Positions 6,226-14,746 of a stretch of 64,000 nucleotides of DNA are shown here, piece after piece. Every line of letters begins with the position of its first letter. Within the stretch, counting starts at the first letter, position 1. The notes under the pieces were generated by a model. The model was given only the letters and a program-made list of their open reading frames with translations, was not told the DNA's origin and did not search any database. Source of the DNA: Christensenellaceae bacterium (GTDB taxonomy: Bacteria > Bacillota > Clostridia > Christensenellales > Borkfalkiaceae). The translations under genes were made by a program, and so were the position numbers. The DNA lies in the NCBI GenBank assembly GCA_948890655.1, contig CAQTYU010000003.1, positions 158,567-222,566 of the forward strand, given 5' to 3'.

Positions 6226-6615
6226 ATGAAAAACGAATTAAAGGCGTGGGAAAAGGAAAAGAAACTTATCCCCGTAATGATAAAAAAATACTGCCGCGGC
6301 AAGCATAAAACGAAAGGCAAAGAGATTTGCGCAGAGTGCAATGAACTTGCCGAATACGCGTTGTTCAGGCTTTCAAAGTGTCCGTTTAAGGTTAATAAGA
6401 AGTTTTGTTCGTTTTGCAAAATACACTGTTACAAACCCGAAATGCGTGAAAGAATTAAAGCAGTTATGAAGTATTCCGGACCGCGTATGCTTTTTACACA
6501 TCCTATATTTGCAGTTTCGCACGTTTTGCAGATGATTAAATACAAAAAACAACTGAAAAAAGGAGAACAAAGCCTTGATAGACAAAGAGTTATTCAAACT
6601 GATAGGCAAAAATAA
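6226..6615 (+). CDS. YgbA-family (nitrous oxide-stimulated promoter family) Cys-rich protein
   Basis: The 129-residue product matches the YgbA_NO family: a basic helical start (WEKEKKLIPVMIKKYCRGKHK), then a cysteine array C-x2-C (ICAEC), FRLSKCPF, and CSFCKIHCYKP, ending YSGPRMLFTHPIFAVSHVLQM. Eight or so Cys/His residues look able to bind a metal or Fe-S cluster. Family members in enterobacteria respond to nitric oxide through NsrR; in Bacillota they often accompany metal-transport genes. First gene of the transport cluster; its 3' end overlaps the next gene by 41 bases. ATG 6226 has no clear ribosome site. Biochemical role is unknown. Confidence 0.75.
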   Translation: MKNELKAWEKEKKLIPVMIKKYCRGKHKTKGKEICAECNELAEYALFRLSKCPFKVNKKFCSFCKIHCYKPEMRERIKAVMKYSGPRMLFTHPIFAVSHVLQMIKYKKQLKKGEQSLDRQRVIQTDRQK

Positions 6616-8293
6616 AAAGTACATATTTATTGCCGTTGCCTTGCAGGTGTTGGGACTCGTCGCAAACGTTGGTATAACGGCAAGCATTTGTTGGGCGGTT
6701 TATCTTGCAATAACGAAAGCCGAGCCGATAATTTATTTATATCCCGCGATTTGCGCCGTAACAGGTATTGCAGTTCGTTATACAATGACTAGACTTACGG
6801 GCGACATTAAAGACGTTTTGGGCGGGAAAGTAAAAAAGGATTTGCGCGAACGTACCTACAATAAAATAGTAAAACTCGGCGTGCGCTCGACCGACGGTAT
6901 GAGTATGGCAGGACTTACGCAAGTGAGTATGGAGGGCGTGGAGCAACTTGATTTGTATTATTCGAGTTACTTGCCGCAGTTCTTTTTCGCGCTTCTTGCG
7001 CCTATAATTCTTTTTATTATTTGCGTATGGATAGATTGGCGCACCGCGCTTGTTTTGCTTGTTTGCGTACCGCTTATCCCCGTGTCCATTATCGCGGTAT
7101 CGAAGTATGCAAAAAAGATATTCGCAAAGTATTGGGGCAAGTACACGTCTATGGGCGATAAATTCCTTGACAGCGTACAGGGACTCAAGGAATTAAAGAT
7201 ATTCAAAGCGGATAAAGCGCAGCACGGCAAGATGAACGAGAGCGCGGAGGAGTTCAGAAAAATCACAATGAAAGTTCTCGTAATGCAACTTGCAAGTACG
7301 ACGATAATGGACCTGGTCGCATACGGCGGCGCAGGCGCGGGAATTGCGCTTGCAATCTGCGGTGCGGCGTTTTGGGGACTCAGTCCCATATATGCGCTGT
7401 TCTTGTGTCTTGTGGCGGTTGAATTTTTCTTACCGCTTCGTGCGTTCGGCTCGGCGTTTCACGTTGCGATGAACGGTGCAAGCGCAGGAAAGAAAATTAT
7501 ATCGCTTCTGAACACGCCCGATCCCGAATGGGGGACGGAAGAAGTGTGCGGAAAAACGATTGAACTCAAAGGCGTTACGTTCTCTTACGACGGAGAGCGC
7601 GACGTGCTTAAAAACGTGTTTATGACGTTCCCCGAAAAGGGAATGACGGCAATCGTCGGCGAGAGCGGTTGCGGTAAATCAACCGTAGTCAATATGCTTG
7701 TAGGTGCGTTCAGACCGAAGAGCGGCAACATAACCGTAGGCGACGTTCCGCTCGAAAGACTATCGCGCGAGAGTTACTATTCGCATCTTGCGGCGGTTAG
7801 TTACAACACATATATTTTCAACCAAACGGTACGCGAAAACTTTTTGCTTGCAAACAAAGCGGCGACGGACGAACAAATCTATGCCGCGCTCGAATCGGTC
7901 AATCTTGCGGAATTCATAAAAGAAAATGGCGGGCTGGATAAGGTTATTACAGAGGACGCGAACAACATATCGGGCGGTCAGAAACAAAGGCTTGCGCTTG
8001 CCGTAAATCTCGTTGCCGACAAAGACATTTACGTGTTCGACGAAGCGACAAGCAATATCGACGTGGAGAGCGAAGCAATCATTATGCGGAATATAAAGGC
8101 GCTGTCGCAGAATAAGAGCGTAATCGTAATTTCACATCGCTTGGCGAACGTAGTACCCGCCGATAATATCTACTTTATGGAAAACGGCGAAGTGAAGGAA
8201 AGCGGAGCGCATACCGTTCTGATGAGTGATAAACACGGCTATGAAAAGTTGTTTACCACGCAGAAGCAGTTAGAGGAGGGCTACGCATTATGA
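6575..8293 (+). CDS. ABC transporter, fused permease/ATPase half-transporter (exporter fold)
   Basis: 572 residues: about six membrane helices (residues 15-310), then an ATPase domain with Walker A GESGCGKST, signature NISGGQKQR, Walker B YVFDEA and switch His in ISHRL. The ELKIFKAD stretch and overall form resemble CydD or IrtA/YbtP-type half-transporters. Start is TTG 6575 behind AAAGGAG. Stop overlaps the next gene by four bases, so the two halves are probably made together and form a heterodimer. Exporter-fold pairs such as IrtAB import siderophores; in this setting an import role for an iron compound is inferred, not shown. Confidence 0.85.
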   Translation: MIDKELFKLIGKNKKYIFIAVALQVLGLVANVGITASICWAVYLAITKAEPIIYLYPAICAVTGIAVRYTMTRLTGDIKDVLGGKVKKDLRERTYNKIVKLGVRSTDGMSMAGLTQVSMEGVEQLDLYYSSYLPQFFFALLAPIILFIICVWIDWRTALVLLVCVPLIPVSIIAVSKYAKKIFAKYWGKYTSMGDKFLDSVQGLKELKIFKADKAQHGKMNESAEEFRKITMKVLVMQLASTTIMDLVAYGGAGAGIALAICGAAFWGLSPIYALFLCLVAVEFFLPLRAFGSAFHVAMNGASAGKKIISLLNTPDPEWGTEEVCGKTIELKGVTFSYDGERDVLKNVFMTFPEKGMTAIVGESGCGKSTVVNMLVGAFRPKSGNITVGDVPLERLSRESYYSHLAAVSYNTYIFNQTVRENFLLANKAATDEQIYAALESVNLAEFIKENGGLDKVITEDANNISGGQKQRLALAVNLVADKDIYVFDEATSNIDVESEAIIMRNIKALSQNKSVIVISHRLANVVPADNIYFMENGEVKESGAHTVLMSDKHGYEKLFTTQKQLEEGYAL

Positions 8294-9978
8294 GTAAACA
8301 AAATTTACGCAGAAGCGGTGCGAAGATTATGGCAAGCCTCATACTCTTGCTCGGCTCTCTCGCTTACATAATGATTTTAGCCGTTATAAACGGCAGTATC
8401 GGTTTTATTTGCGCTATGGGCGTTACTGTGTTTGGCGCGGTAGGCGTTGCGAAAGCGCTCGGTGAAGCGATTGCGCTGTCTTACGGTTTAATCATAGGAT
8501 TAGCCGTTGGTTGCGGCATATTAAGGGGGCTATTGAGATATTTTGAGCAATATTCCAACCATTTTATAGCGTTCCAACTTTTGGCGGTTTTGCGCGATAA
8601 GATATTCGGCGCACTTCGCGCGCTTGCCCCTGCCAAACTCGAAAGCAAGCAAAAGGGCAGTATCATTGCTATGATAACTTCCGACATAGAAACGCTCGAA
8701 GTGTTCTACGCGCATACCATTTCGCCGATTGCAATAGCGGTATTGGTATCTACGGCGGTGTTCCTGTTTGTCGGTTTTGTATCGTCTTGGTATCTTGCGC
8801 TTGTAGCGATTGTTGCGTATCTGATGATAGGAATTGTAGTGCCTATGATTTCTTCGTCAAGTCTTAAAGAGAGCGGCGTTAAATACCGTGCCGAATTTGC
8901 GTCTTTCAATGCGTACTTCCTCGACAGCATAAAGGGCGTTAAAGACATCGTGTTGAACAACGCGGGAGCGGAACGCGAAAAAGAAGTAAACCGCCGCAGT
9001 GAACTGTTACTCAAAGAAACAAAGAAAATGAAGCATAACTCTACGCGTGCGGCGGCGGCAACCGAACTTACGGTATCGCTGTTCATAATAGCGACGCTTA
9101 TCGTCGGCATCGTGCTTGTGCATTTCGATATGCTCTCAATCGGTAAAATGATAATCGGCGTTGTGGCGGTGTTCGGCTCGTTCGGTCCCGTTATTGCAAT
9201 ATCGGCATTGCCGAGCAACCTTACCCAAACTTTTGCTAGCGGCGATAGAGTGCTGAATTTGCTTGCCGAAAAGCCTGCCGTAACGGAAGTTAAGAATGGA
9301 GAGAATATCGAATACGAAAACTTGAACGTTTCCGGCTTATCGTTTAGTTACGACGGGCAGACGGAAGTTTTGCAAGATATTAAAATGCACGCCGAAAAGG
9401 GCGAGATTATAGGGATTGTAGGCGAGAGCGGTTGCGGTAAATCTACGTTCTTAAAACTGTTGCTTCGTTTTTGGCAGAAGAATGGCGGAGAGATTGCTTA
9501 CAACGGAATAGACGTTGACAAAGTGAACTCTGAAAACCTTTTAGACAACGTAACAATGGTAAGTCAAACGACGTACCTGTTTGATGAAACGATAGAGGAC
9601 AACTTGCGCATTGCAAAGCCGAATGCCACGCAGGGCGAACTCGAAGCGGCGTGCCGATTGGCTTCCGTTCACGACTTTATTATGACCTTGCCCAACGGTT
9701 ACAAAACGCAAGTGGGCACGCTCGGCGATAATCTTTCGGCGGGCGAAAAACAGCGCATAGGACTTGCGAGAGCGTTTTTGAAAGGTAGCGAACTAATCCT
9801 TTTAGATGAGCCGACAAGCAATGTGGACAGTATCAACGAGGGTATTATCTTAAAGGCATTAAAAGAACAAAAGAGCAAAAAGAGCATTATACTCGTTTCA
9901 CACCGTGAGTCTACAATGGCGATAGCGGACAGGATTTACAAAGTGGAAAACGGACAAATGCAAGAGGTCAAAGTATGA
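8290..9978 (+). CDS. ABC transporter, fused permease/ATPase half-transporter (partner)
   Basis: 562 residues: six membrane helices within residues 12-300 and an ATPase domain with Walker A GESGCGKST, signature LSAGEKQR, Walker B ILLDEP and switch VSHRES. The signature's second G-G is A-G here, while the upstream partner has a full SGGQ, so one of the two composite ATP sites may be slightly degenerate, common for heterodimers. ATGA overlaps at both ends link it with the gene before and the S component after. Substrate inferred as in the upstream gene. Confidence 0.85.
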   Translation: MSKQNLRRSGAKIMASLILLLGSLAYIMILAVINGSIGFICAMGVTVFGAVGVAKALGEAIALSYGLIIGLAVGCGILRGLLRYFEQYSNHFIAFQLLAVLRDKIFGALRALAPAKLESKQKGSIIAMITSDIETLEVFYAHTISPIAIAVLVSTAVFLFVGFVSSWYLALVAIVAYLMIGIVVPMISSSSLKESGVKYRAEFASFNAYFLDSIKGVKDIVLNNAGAEREKEVNRRSELLLKETKKMKHNSTRAAAATELTVSLFIIATLIVGIVLVHFDMLSIGKMIIGVVAVFGSFGPVIAISALPSNLTQTFASGDRVLNLLAEKPAVTEVKNGENIEYENLNVSGLSFSYDGQTEVLQDIKMHAEKGEIIGIVGESGCGKSTFLKLLLRFWQKNGGEIAYNGIDVDKVNSENLLDNVTMVSQTTYLFDETIEDNLRIAKPNATQGELEAACRLASVHDFIMTLPNGYKTQVGTLGDNLSAGEKQRIGLARAFLKGSELILLDEPTSNVDSINEGIILKALKEQKSKKSIILVSHRESTMAIADRIYKVENGQMQEVKV

Positions 9979-10646
9979 CGCCGAGAGAAAAAGCAATACT
10001 CGAACTTGTGCGTTTGAGTGAAGAAGAACAGCGCATAGCGGATGAAGCCGAAAAGCACGGAGAGAGTGGAAAAGGTAAGCGGAAAATCTTTCAAAAGTAT
10101 ATGATAAAGGACATTGTGTTCCTTGCAATCATAACGTGCTGTACGCTTGTTACGGGCGCGATAATGCCTTTACTTGTAAACGTGCCGTTGTTCGGCATCA
10201 TACAACTCGGTTTGGGTATTCAGTTTTCGCTGTTCCCCGTAATCGGTATGATGAAAGTGAAAAAGCCGTTCGCGCTTTTATTGCAGTCGATGTTTATTTC
10301 GATATTCCTTGTGTTTATGTTCCCGCCTATGGTGCTTTTAATAGCGTGCGCACTTGTCGCCGAACTACTTACGCTTTTGATATTCAGAGGGTATCGTAGC
10401 GATTGGGCGTGCGTATTTGCCGGAACGCTGTATTTGCCGCTCACTCTGCCGCTGTTGTATATGTATTATAACGTATTCTACACGGTAAGCGGAGAAGAAA
10501 AGGCGGCGGTGTCTATGTTTATCGGCGGCGGCAACACAGGTCTTATCGTGGGAATATCTTTTGCCGTGCTTGCGGTATGCTTTATCGGCTCGGTCATAGG
10601 TATGGTCATTGCGCGTGAATTAAAAAAAGCAGGAAAGTTGAAGTAA
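9975..10646 (+). CDS. ECF transporter S component, MptD/Trep_Strep family
   Basis: Substrate-capture membrane protein of an energy-coupling factor transporter. 223 residues: a charged cytoplasmic start of about 40 residues, then five or six hydrophobic helices, including IIQLGLGIQFSLFPVIGMM and a C-terminal FAVLAVCFIGSVIGMVIARE. Immediate neighbours on the 3' side are the T and A components, so this is a dedicated (group I-like) ECF system. Members of this S family often lie beside exporter-fold ABC pairs in Bacillota; a related ECF system has been linked to haem use in lactobacilli and streptococci. Ligand here is unknown. Start overlaps the previous stop (ATGA). Confidence 0.75.
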   Translation: MTPREKAILELVRLSEEEQRIADEAEKHGESGKGKRKIFQKYMIKDIVFLAIITCCTLVTGAIMPLLVNVPLFGIIQLGLGIQFSLFPVIGMMKVKKPFALLLQSMFISIFLVFMFPPMVLLIACALVAELLTLLIFRGYRSDWACVFAGTLYLPLTLPLLYMYYNVFYTVSGEEKAAVSMFIGGGNTGLIVGISFAVLAVCFIGSVIGMVIARELKKAGKLK

Positions 10647-11323
10647 TGGCGTTTTTCAGAAACAAAAGAAATCTATATCCGCTTATAGCGATTGCGTCGG
10701 CGCTGATTATAATGGTGTTCGGTCTTGTTATGGCGCGGACGGTTGTGTGTTCGTATTTTTTGCTCGGCGCGTTTGTTTGGGTAATACTTTTCGGTTGCTA
10801 TAAACAGGCGTTAAAGGTGTTGCCGCTTTTTATCGTGTTCGGCGGCGCATTCGCGCTTATCGCTTTCTTTTCGAGTGGAAAAAATTTTGACGGCGCGTTA
10901 GCAATGGCTAATCGCTTTGGGGCGGTTTTTTTGGCTATCATACCGAGTACGAGCATACAAGCGGTTGCTATGACGAGAAATTTATCGCAGTTACATACGC
11001 CGCGTGGAATAACGCTCGGTATGCTGATAACAATGTCGTTTATTCCGGTGCTAAGAGCGGAAATAAAGCGTGTCCGCGAAGCGATGAGAACGCGCGGTGC
11101 AGGCAGTATCTTAAATCATAAAATCTTTTACCGCGCATTTCTTATTCCGCTTGTAACACGGCTCGTCGATATATCCGACACGCTTGCGCTGTCTATCGAA
11201 ACGCGCGGCTTCACGCTCGGTAAATCGAAGTACACGGTCTACAAAAGGGAAGCGGTAAATTATATGGACGTTGTGTATATTTTCGGTCTGGTTGCAGGCA
11301 TTGTTTTGGCGGTGGTGTTATGA
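10646..11323 (+). CDS. ECF transporter T component
   Basis: Transmembrane coupling protein between S and A components. 225 residues with membrane helices at both ends and the two Ala/x-Arg-Gly coupling motifs of the family, in EAMRTRGAG and LSIETRGFT, separated by about 45 residues. Joined to the S gene by TAATG and to the A gene by ATGA overlap, implying translational coupling and fixed stoichiometry. Confidence 0.87.
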   Translation: MAFFRNKRNLYPLIAIASALIIMVFGLVMARTVVCSYFLLGAFVWVILFGCYKQALKVLPLFIVFGGAFALIAFFSSGKNFDGALAMANRFGAVFLAIIPSTSIQAVAMTRNLSQLHTPRGITLGMLITMSFIPVLRAEIKRVREAMRTRGAGSILNHKIFYRAFLIPLVTRLVDISDTLALSIETRGFTLGKSKYTVYKREAVNYMDVVYIFGLVAGIVLAVVL

Positions 11324-12741
11324 AAGCAATCGAATTAAAGAATGTAAGTTTTTCATATAGCGGTTTTACCGATAAGGTTTTATCGGATGTGGACTTTTAT
11401 GTTGATTACGGCGAAGTTGCGCTATTGTCCGGACTGTCGGGCGAGGGTAAAAGCACGTTGCTTTCGATTGTGTCGGGCATTATACCGAATATTGTAAAGG
11501 GCGACATTACGGGCGAAGTGCTTGTTGACGGTAAGTCTATTATAGGGCAGAAGTTGGCGCAAACGTGCCGTAAAGCGGGCGTGGTTTTGCAGAACGCGGA
11601 CAGCCAGATAATTCATAAATTAGTAGACGATGAAATTGCTTTCGGCTGTGAAAACTTTGCAATATCCGCAAAAAAAATCGGCGAGCAAATAGACAGAGTT
11701 TGCGCGATTATGGGACTTGACAAAACGGCGCAAACACGAACGCTGTCGGGCGGTCAAAAGCAAAGGCTGATTACGGCGTCCACGCTTGCTGCGGGACAAA
11801 GGATACTTATTCTGGATGAGCCGCTTGCGAATCTCGACGTTGAGAGCGCAAATCTTTTAATGGATACCTTGCGGCAATTGGCAAGGGCAGGGTACGCCGT
11901 TTTAGTAGTCGAACACAGGCTCGATATGATTTTGCCGTTTGTGGACACGGTATGGAATATCCGTGCAGGAGTCGTAACAAAGGTAGGGAACAAGCAGGAA
12001 TACTTGATTTCGCAGACGGTTATGATAGAGGACAATTCAGACAGCCGCGATATTGGCAAGACGTTATTTTCAGTTAATCACGTTGCGTTCTTGGTAAAGA
12101 AAAAAGAGATATTAAAAGACGTAAACTTCAATATATATGAGGGGGAACGGCTCTTATTGCTTGGAGAGAACGGTTGCGGCAAGACTACGCTTATGCGGTT
12201 ACTCGCAAGGCTGTATAAGCCGACGAATGGAAATATCGAACAGACACTGAATCCGAAGTTCGGTAAACGCTATCGCGGAAAGAAATGGTTTAAGAGCGTC
12301 GGGGTGGTTTACCAAAATCCAAACTACCAACTTTTTATGCCTACCGTCGAGCAGGAAATTGCTTTTAATGCATTAAGCAAAAACTACGCCGAAGAAATGA
12401 TAAAACTTTTCGGCTTGGAGCATTTAAGAAAGCGTCACCCGCAGTCTTTAAGCGAGGGGCAAAAACGCAGGGTGTCTATCGCCGCCGTTGCCGCGGGCAA
12501 TCCTGAAGTATTGTTGTTGGACGAGCCGACGGTGGGACAGGACTACAAAGGCTTGTGCGAACTTGTAAAAATACTTAACGAACTGCACGACAGAAGCGGA
12601 AACACTATGGTAACGATTACTCACGATATGCGTTGCGCCGAAGCTTTGTGCGATAGGGCAATACTTATCGCGGACGGAACGATAAAGGCACAGGGCGGTA
12701 AGGAACTTGCACGCGAATATTTTTTGGGGAATAGCGTTTAA
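11320..12741 (+). CDS. ECF transporter A component, two ATPase domains in one chain
   Basis: 473 residues with two complete ABC ATPase domains in tandem. Domain 1 (1-230): Walker A GLSGEGKST, signature LSGGQKQR, Walker B LILDEPLANLD. Domain 2 (240-473): Walker A GENGCGKTT, signature LSEGQKRR, Walker B LLLDEPTVGQD. This replaces the separate EcfA1/EcfA2 pair. Last gene of the cluster; a strong hairpin terminator follows at 12854. Confidence 0.9.
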   Translation: MKAIELKNVSFSYSGFTDKVLSDVDFYVDYGEVALLSGLSGEGKSTLLSIVSGIIPNIVKGDITGEVLVDGKSIIGQKLAQTCRKAGVVLQNADSQIIHKLVDDEIAFGCENFAISAKKIGEQIDRVCAIMGLDKTAQTRTLSGGQKQRLITASTLAAGQRILILDEPLANLDVESANLLMDTLRQLARAGYAVLVVEHRLDMILPFVDTVWNIRAGVVTKVGNKQEYLISQTVMIEDNSDSRDIGKTLFSVNHVAFLVKKKEILKDVNFNIYEGERLLLLGENGCGKTTLMRLLARLYKPTNGNIEQTLNPKFGKRYRGKKWFKSVGVVYQNPNYQLFMPTVEQEIAFNALSKNYAEEMIKLFGLEHLRKRHPQSLSEGQKRRVSIAAVAAGNPEVLLLDEPTVGQDYKGLCELVKILNELHDRSGNTMVTITHDMRCAEALCDRAILIADGTIKAQGGKELAREYFLGNSV

Positions 12742-12853
12742 TTTTTATTGTTACTAAGTATAAATAAACCCGGTTTTTTGGTTTTTTAAATTATTTTTAC
12801 AAATCCGTGAAATGTTTTTTGCGTTAACGGCGACGGAAACCGGTGTAAAACAG

Positions 12854-12886
12854 GCGGCGCAGCATTTTTGCTGCGCCGCTTGTTTT
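12854..12886. terminator. Bidirectional terminator after the ECF cluster
   Basis: GCGGCGCAGC (12854-12863), loop ATTTTT, GCTGCGCCGC (12870-12879), then TTGTTTT; the minus strand also has TGTTTT after the stem. The rest of 12742-12945 is AT-rich and holds nothing else I can identify. Confidence 0.75.
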
Positions 12887-12945
12887 GAAACTTATTATAA
12901 ACAGGTTCGATTTTTTATTACTTAAATGATATCAGGGGGATAACT

Positions 12946-14391
12946 TTAAATTTGCTGTACGCTTGCCGGCTTTTCGTTTTTTAAAAGTACGGGCATTTCG
13001 CGCGTTTTCGTCTTTTCGAGGAGCGCTATTAAACTTGAATATATCATAGTCGGTAAAAAATAGAAAAGATGATTGTCCACAAGATTCATGGCAAGCAGTC
13101 CTAAAATTATAACCGCTATATATATGCGCTCTGCATTTATGTTGGCGATAAAGGTTTTAACCGTTTGCACCCTGTGAACGCAGTAAGCAATAAATCCTAA
13201 AATGCCGCACGAACCGAAAAGTTGCATAAACGTGTTATGGTACATTTCGGGTATGATATTCAATCCGTCAAAGTCGGGTGCGCCGACGTTTGAAAAGAAA
13301 CCGGTGCCGAAAAGAGGGGCTGACAGGAAATTGTTCCAGGCGTCTTTCCAAAGCGTAAATCTTCCGTTTCCTCCGGAAAGCGTGGAAAATACCGAATTGA
13401 AAAGCAGGAGAATTTTTTGACTGAATACCGCGCATAAAATGATGATTGCAACGGCGACTATTCCTGTTATTATTCCGTTGGCAAGTTTGTTTTTGCCGTA
13501 AATTAACAGAACGACGGTACTTATTATAAACACAAGCGCGGCGCCGCCCATAGCCTGACGGCTCATAGAAAATATCGCGGCAACAGTGATTATAATGCCG
13601 TAAATAAAAAATAAATAACCGTGTTTATATCTGCCTGCAAGATAAATAGCGGGTGGAATACACAGGGTTAAAAGCATGCCCATAGTATTCCAGATTCCCC
13701 AGCCGAAAGTGAGGGCGGATTTTCTTATTTCGCCGTTTACGATAATATCTTCGGTGGTTATATATTTTACCACAAGCTGGATTATGAGTGATATACTGAG
13801 TGCGATAAAAGCGTAAGCAAGATTTTCGAACTGCTTTTCCCCGCCTTTGAGGTTGTCTTTTAAGATAGTGTAAATTCCTATAAAGAAGAAGGACAGAAAC
13901 ACTCCGTATAAGAGGTTCATAGGGTCGTATTCAGGTGAAAAAAGACCGTTCAGTATAAAGGCTAAGGATAAGCAACAAAGACCGTAAAAAGTAGGCGTGA
14001 CTTTGAAATTTTTATTTGTGACCGTAACAGCCACCCTGAATGCGGCGACAATTAAAAGCAATGCGATAACTGCCGCGATTTGTCCGAGTACGGCGGGCGA
14101 TTTATAAAATTCGGGATTGACCGGATTGGTTATGAATGACGGTGAATTTTTTTGCGAGACTATAATGCTCATAAATAAAAAATTGGAAATGAGCGGGGTA
14201 AGGTCGTCTGCAAAAAGCAGAAATACTACCGAAGTCAACGCAAGATAATATATGAATACAAGGTCCAGACCGAGATAGTGGCAAAGAAGCGAAACCGCCG
14301 TTGTCACAAAAGGAAAAATCCGTGAAGAAAGTGCGGACGTAAATTTTTCGGGCGCTTTATACGCCGTGATTTTATAAAAAAACTTTTTCAT
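12946..14391 (-). CDS. O-antigen ligase / Wzy-like polysaccharide membrane protein
   Basis: 481 residues with about 11-12 hydrophobic helices and a large loop between late helices, the layout of the Wzy_C/WaaL family. The loop has the typical GNGRFTLWKDAWNNFLSAPLFGTGF and an HNTFMQLFGSCGILGF stretch with the family's conserved His. These enzymes polymerise or attach lipid-linked glycans on the outer face of the membrane. ATG 14391 is chosen (MKKFFYKI) because GGAAGAG stands five bases before it; the longer frame up to 14508 runs through the promoter. The surface-protein gene lies divergently and a priming sugar transferase lies 8 kb away. Confidence 0.75.
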   Translation of the reverse strand: MKKFFYKITAYKAPEKFTSALSSRIFPFVTTAVSLLCHYLGLDLVFIYYLALTSVVFLLFADDLTPLISNFLFMSIIVSQKNSPSFITNPVNPEFYKSPAVLGQIAAVIALLLIVAAFRVAVTVTNKNFKVTPTFYGLCCLSLAFILNGLFSPEYDPMNLLYGVFLSFFFIGIYTILKDNLKGGEKQFENLAYAFIALSISLIIQLVVKYITTEDIIVNGEIRKSALTFGWGIWNTMGMLLTLCIPPAIYLAGRYKHGYLFFIYGIIITVAAIFSMSRQAMGGAALVFIISTVVLLIYGKNKLANGIITGIVAVAIIILCAVFSQKILLLFNSVFSTLSGGNGRFTLWKDAWNNFLSAPLFGTGFFSNVGAPDFDGLNIIPEMYHNTFMQLFGSCGILGFIAYCVHRVQTVKTFIANINAERIYIAVIILGLLAMNLVDNHLFYFLPTMIYSSLIALLEKTKTREMPVLLKNEKPASVQQI

Positions 14392-14424
14392 TTCTCTTCC
14401 GTTGACTGAATGATACTGCAACTT

Positions 14425-14453
14425 ATTATACAACCGTAATTTTACAAAGTCAA
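14425..14453 (-). promoter_or_regulatory. Promoter of the O-antigen ligase-like gene
   Basis: Minus strand TTGACT (14453-14448), 17-bp spacer, TATAAT (14430-14425), about 34 bases before the start codon. Confidence 0.7.
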
Positions 14454-14493
14454 TAATATATGTTTTTTCGTTCATTAATTTTATAATATAACG

Positions 14494-14509
14494 TATGACG
14501 GTTGTCATA
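14494..14509. promoter_or_regulatory. Palindrome TATGAC-GGTT-GTCATA between divergent surface genes
   Basis: Perfect six-base arms around GGTT, about 40 bases upstream of the ligase promoter. The 14392-14746 intergenic region otherwise holds the two divergent promoters and AT-rich sequence. Possible regulator site. Confidence 0.35.
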
Positions 14510-14644
14510 TGCGTTTATGACAATTTTTGGTTGCTTTTTGATTGGAAAGTGCGTTTTAACCTTTATAAAACATTAAAAGAGCGGATTCGAGATAAAATAT
14601 TTAAAATTTTCGACAAAAAATTATCATATATTTTTATTACAAAG

Positions 14645-14673
14645 TTGACAAATTGTCATAAAAGCATTATACT
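14645..14673 (+). promoter_or_regulatory. Promoter of the giant surface protein gene
   Basis: TTGACA (14645-14650), 17-bp spacer, TATACT (14668-14673). The -35 lies in an inverted repeat TGACA-AAT-TGTCA (14646-14658), a possible operator. Leader of about 65 bases. Confidence 0.65.
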
Positions 14674-14746
14674 CTGAAATACAGTTACTATATATAATGC
14701 GGAAAGCGGCTTAAAAAACCGTTGCCGACGGAGTATAAAAATTACG

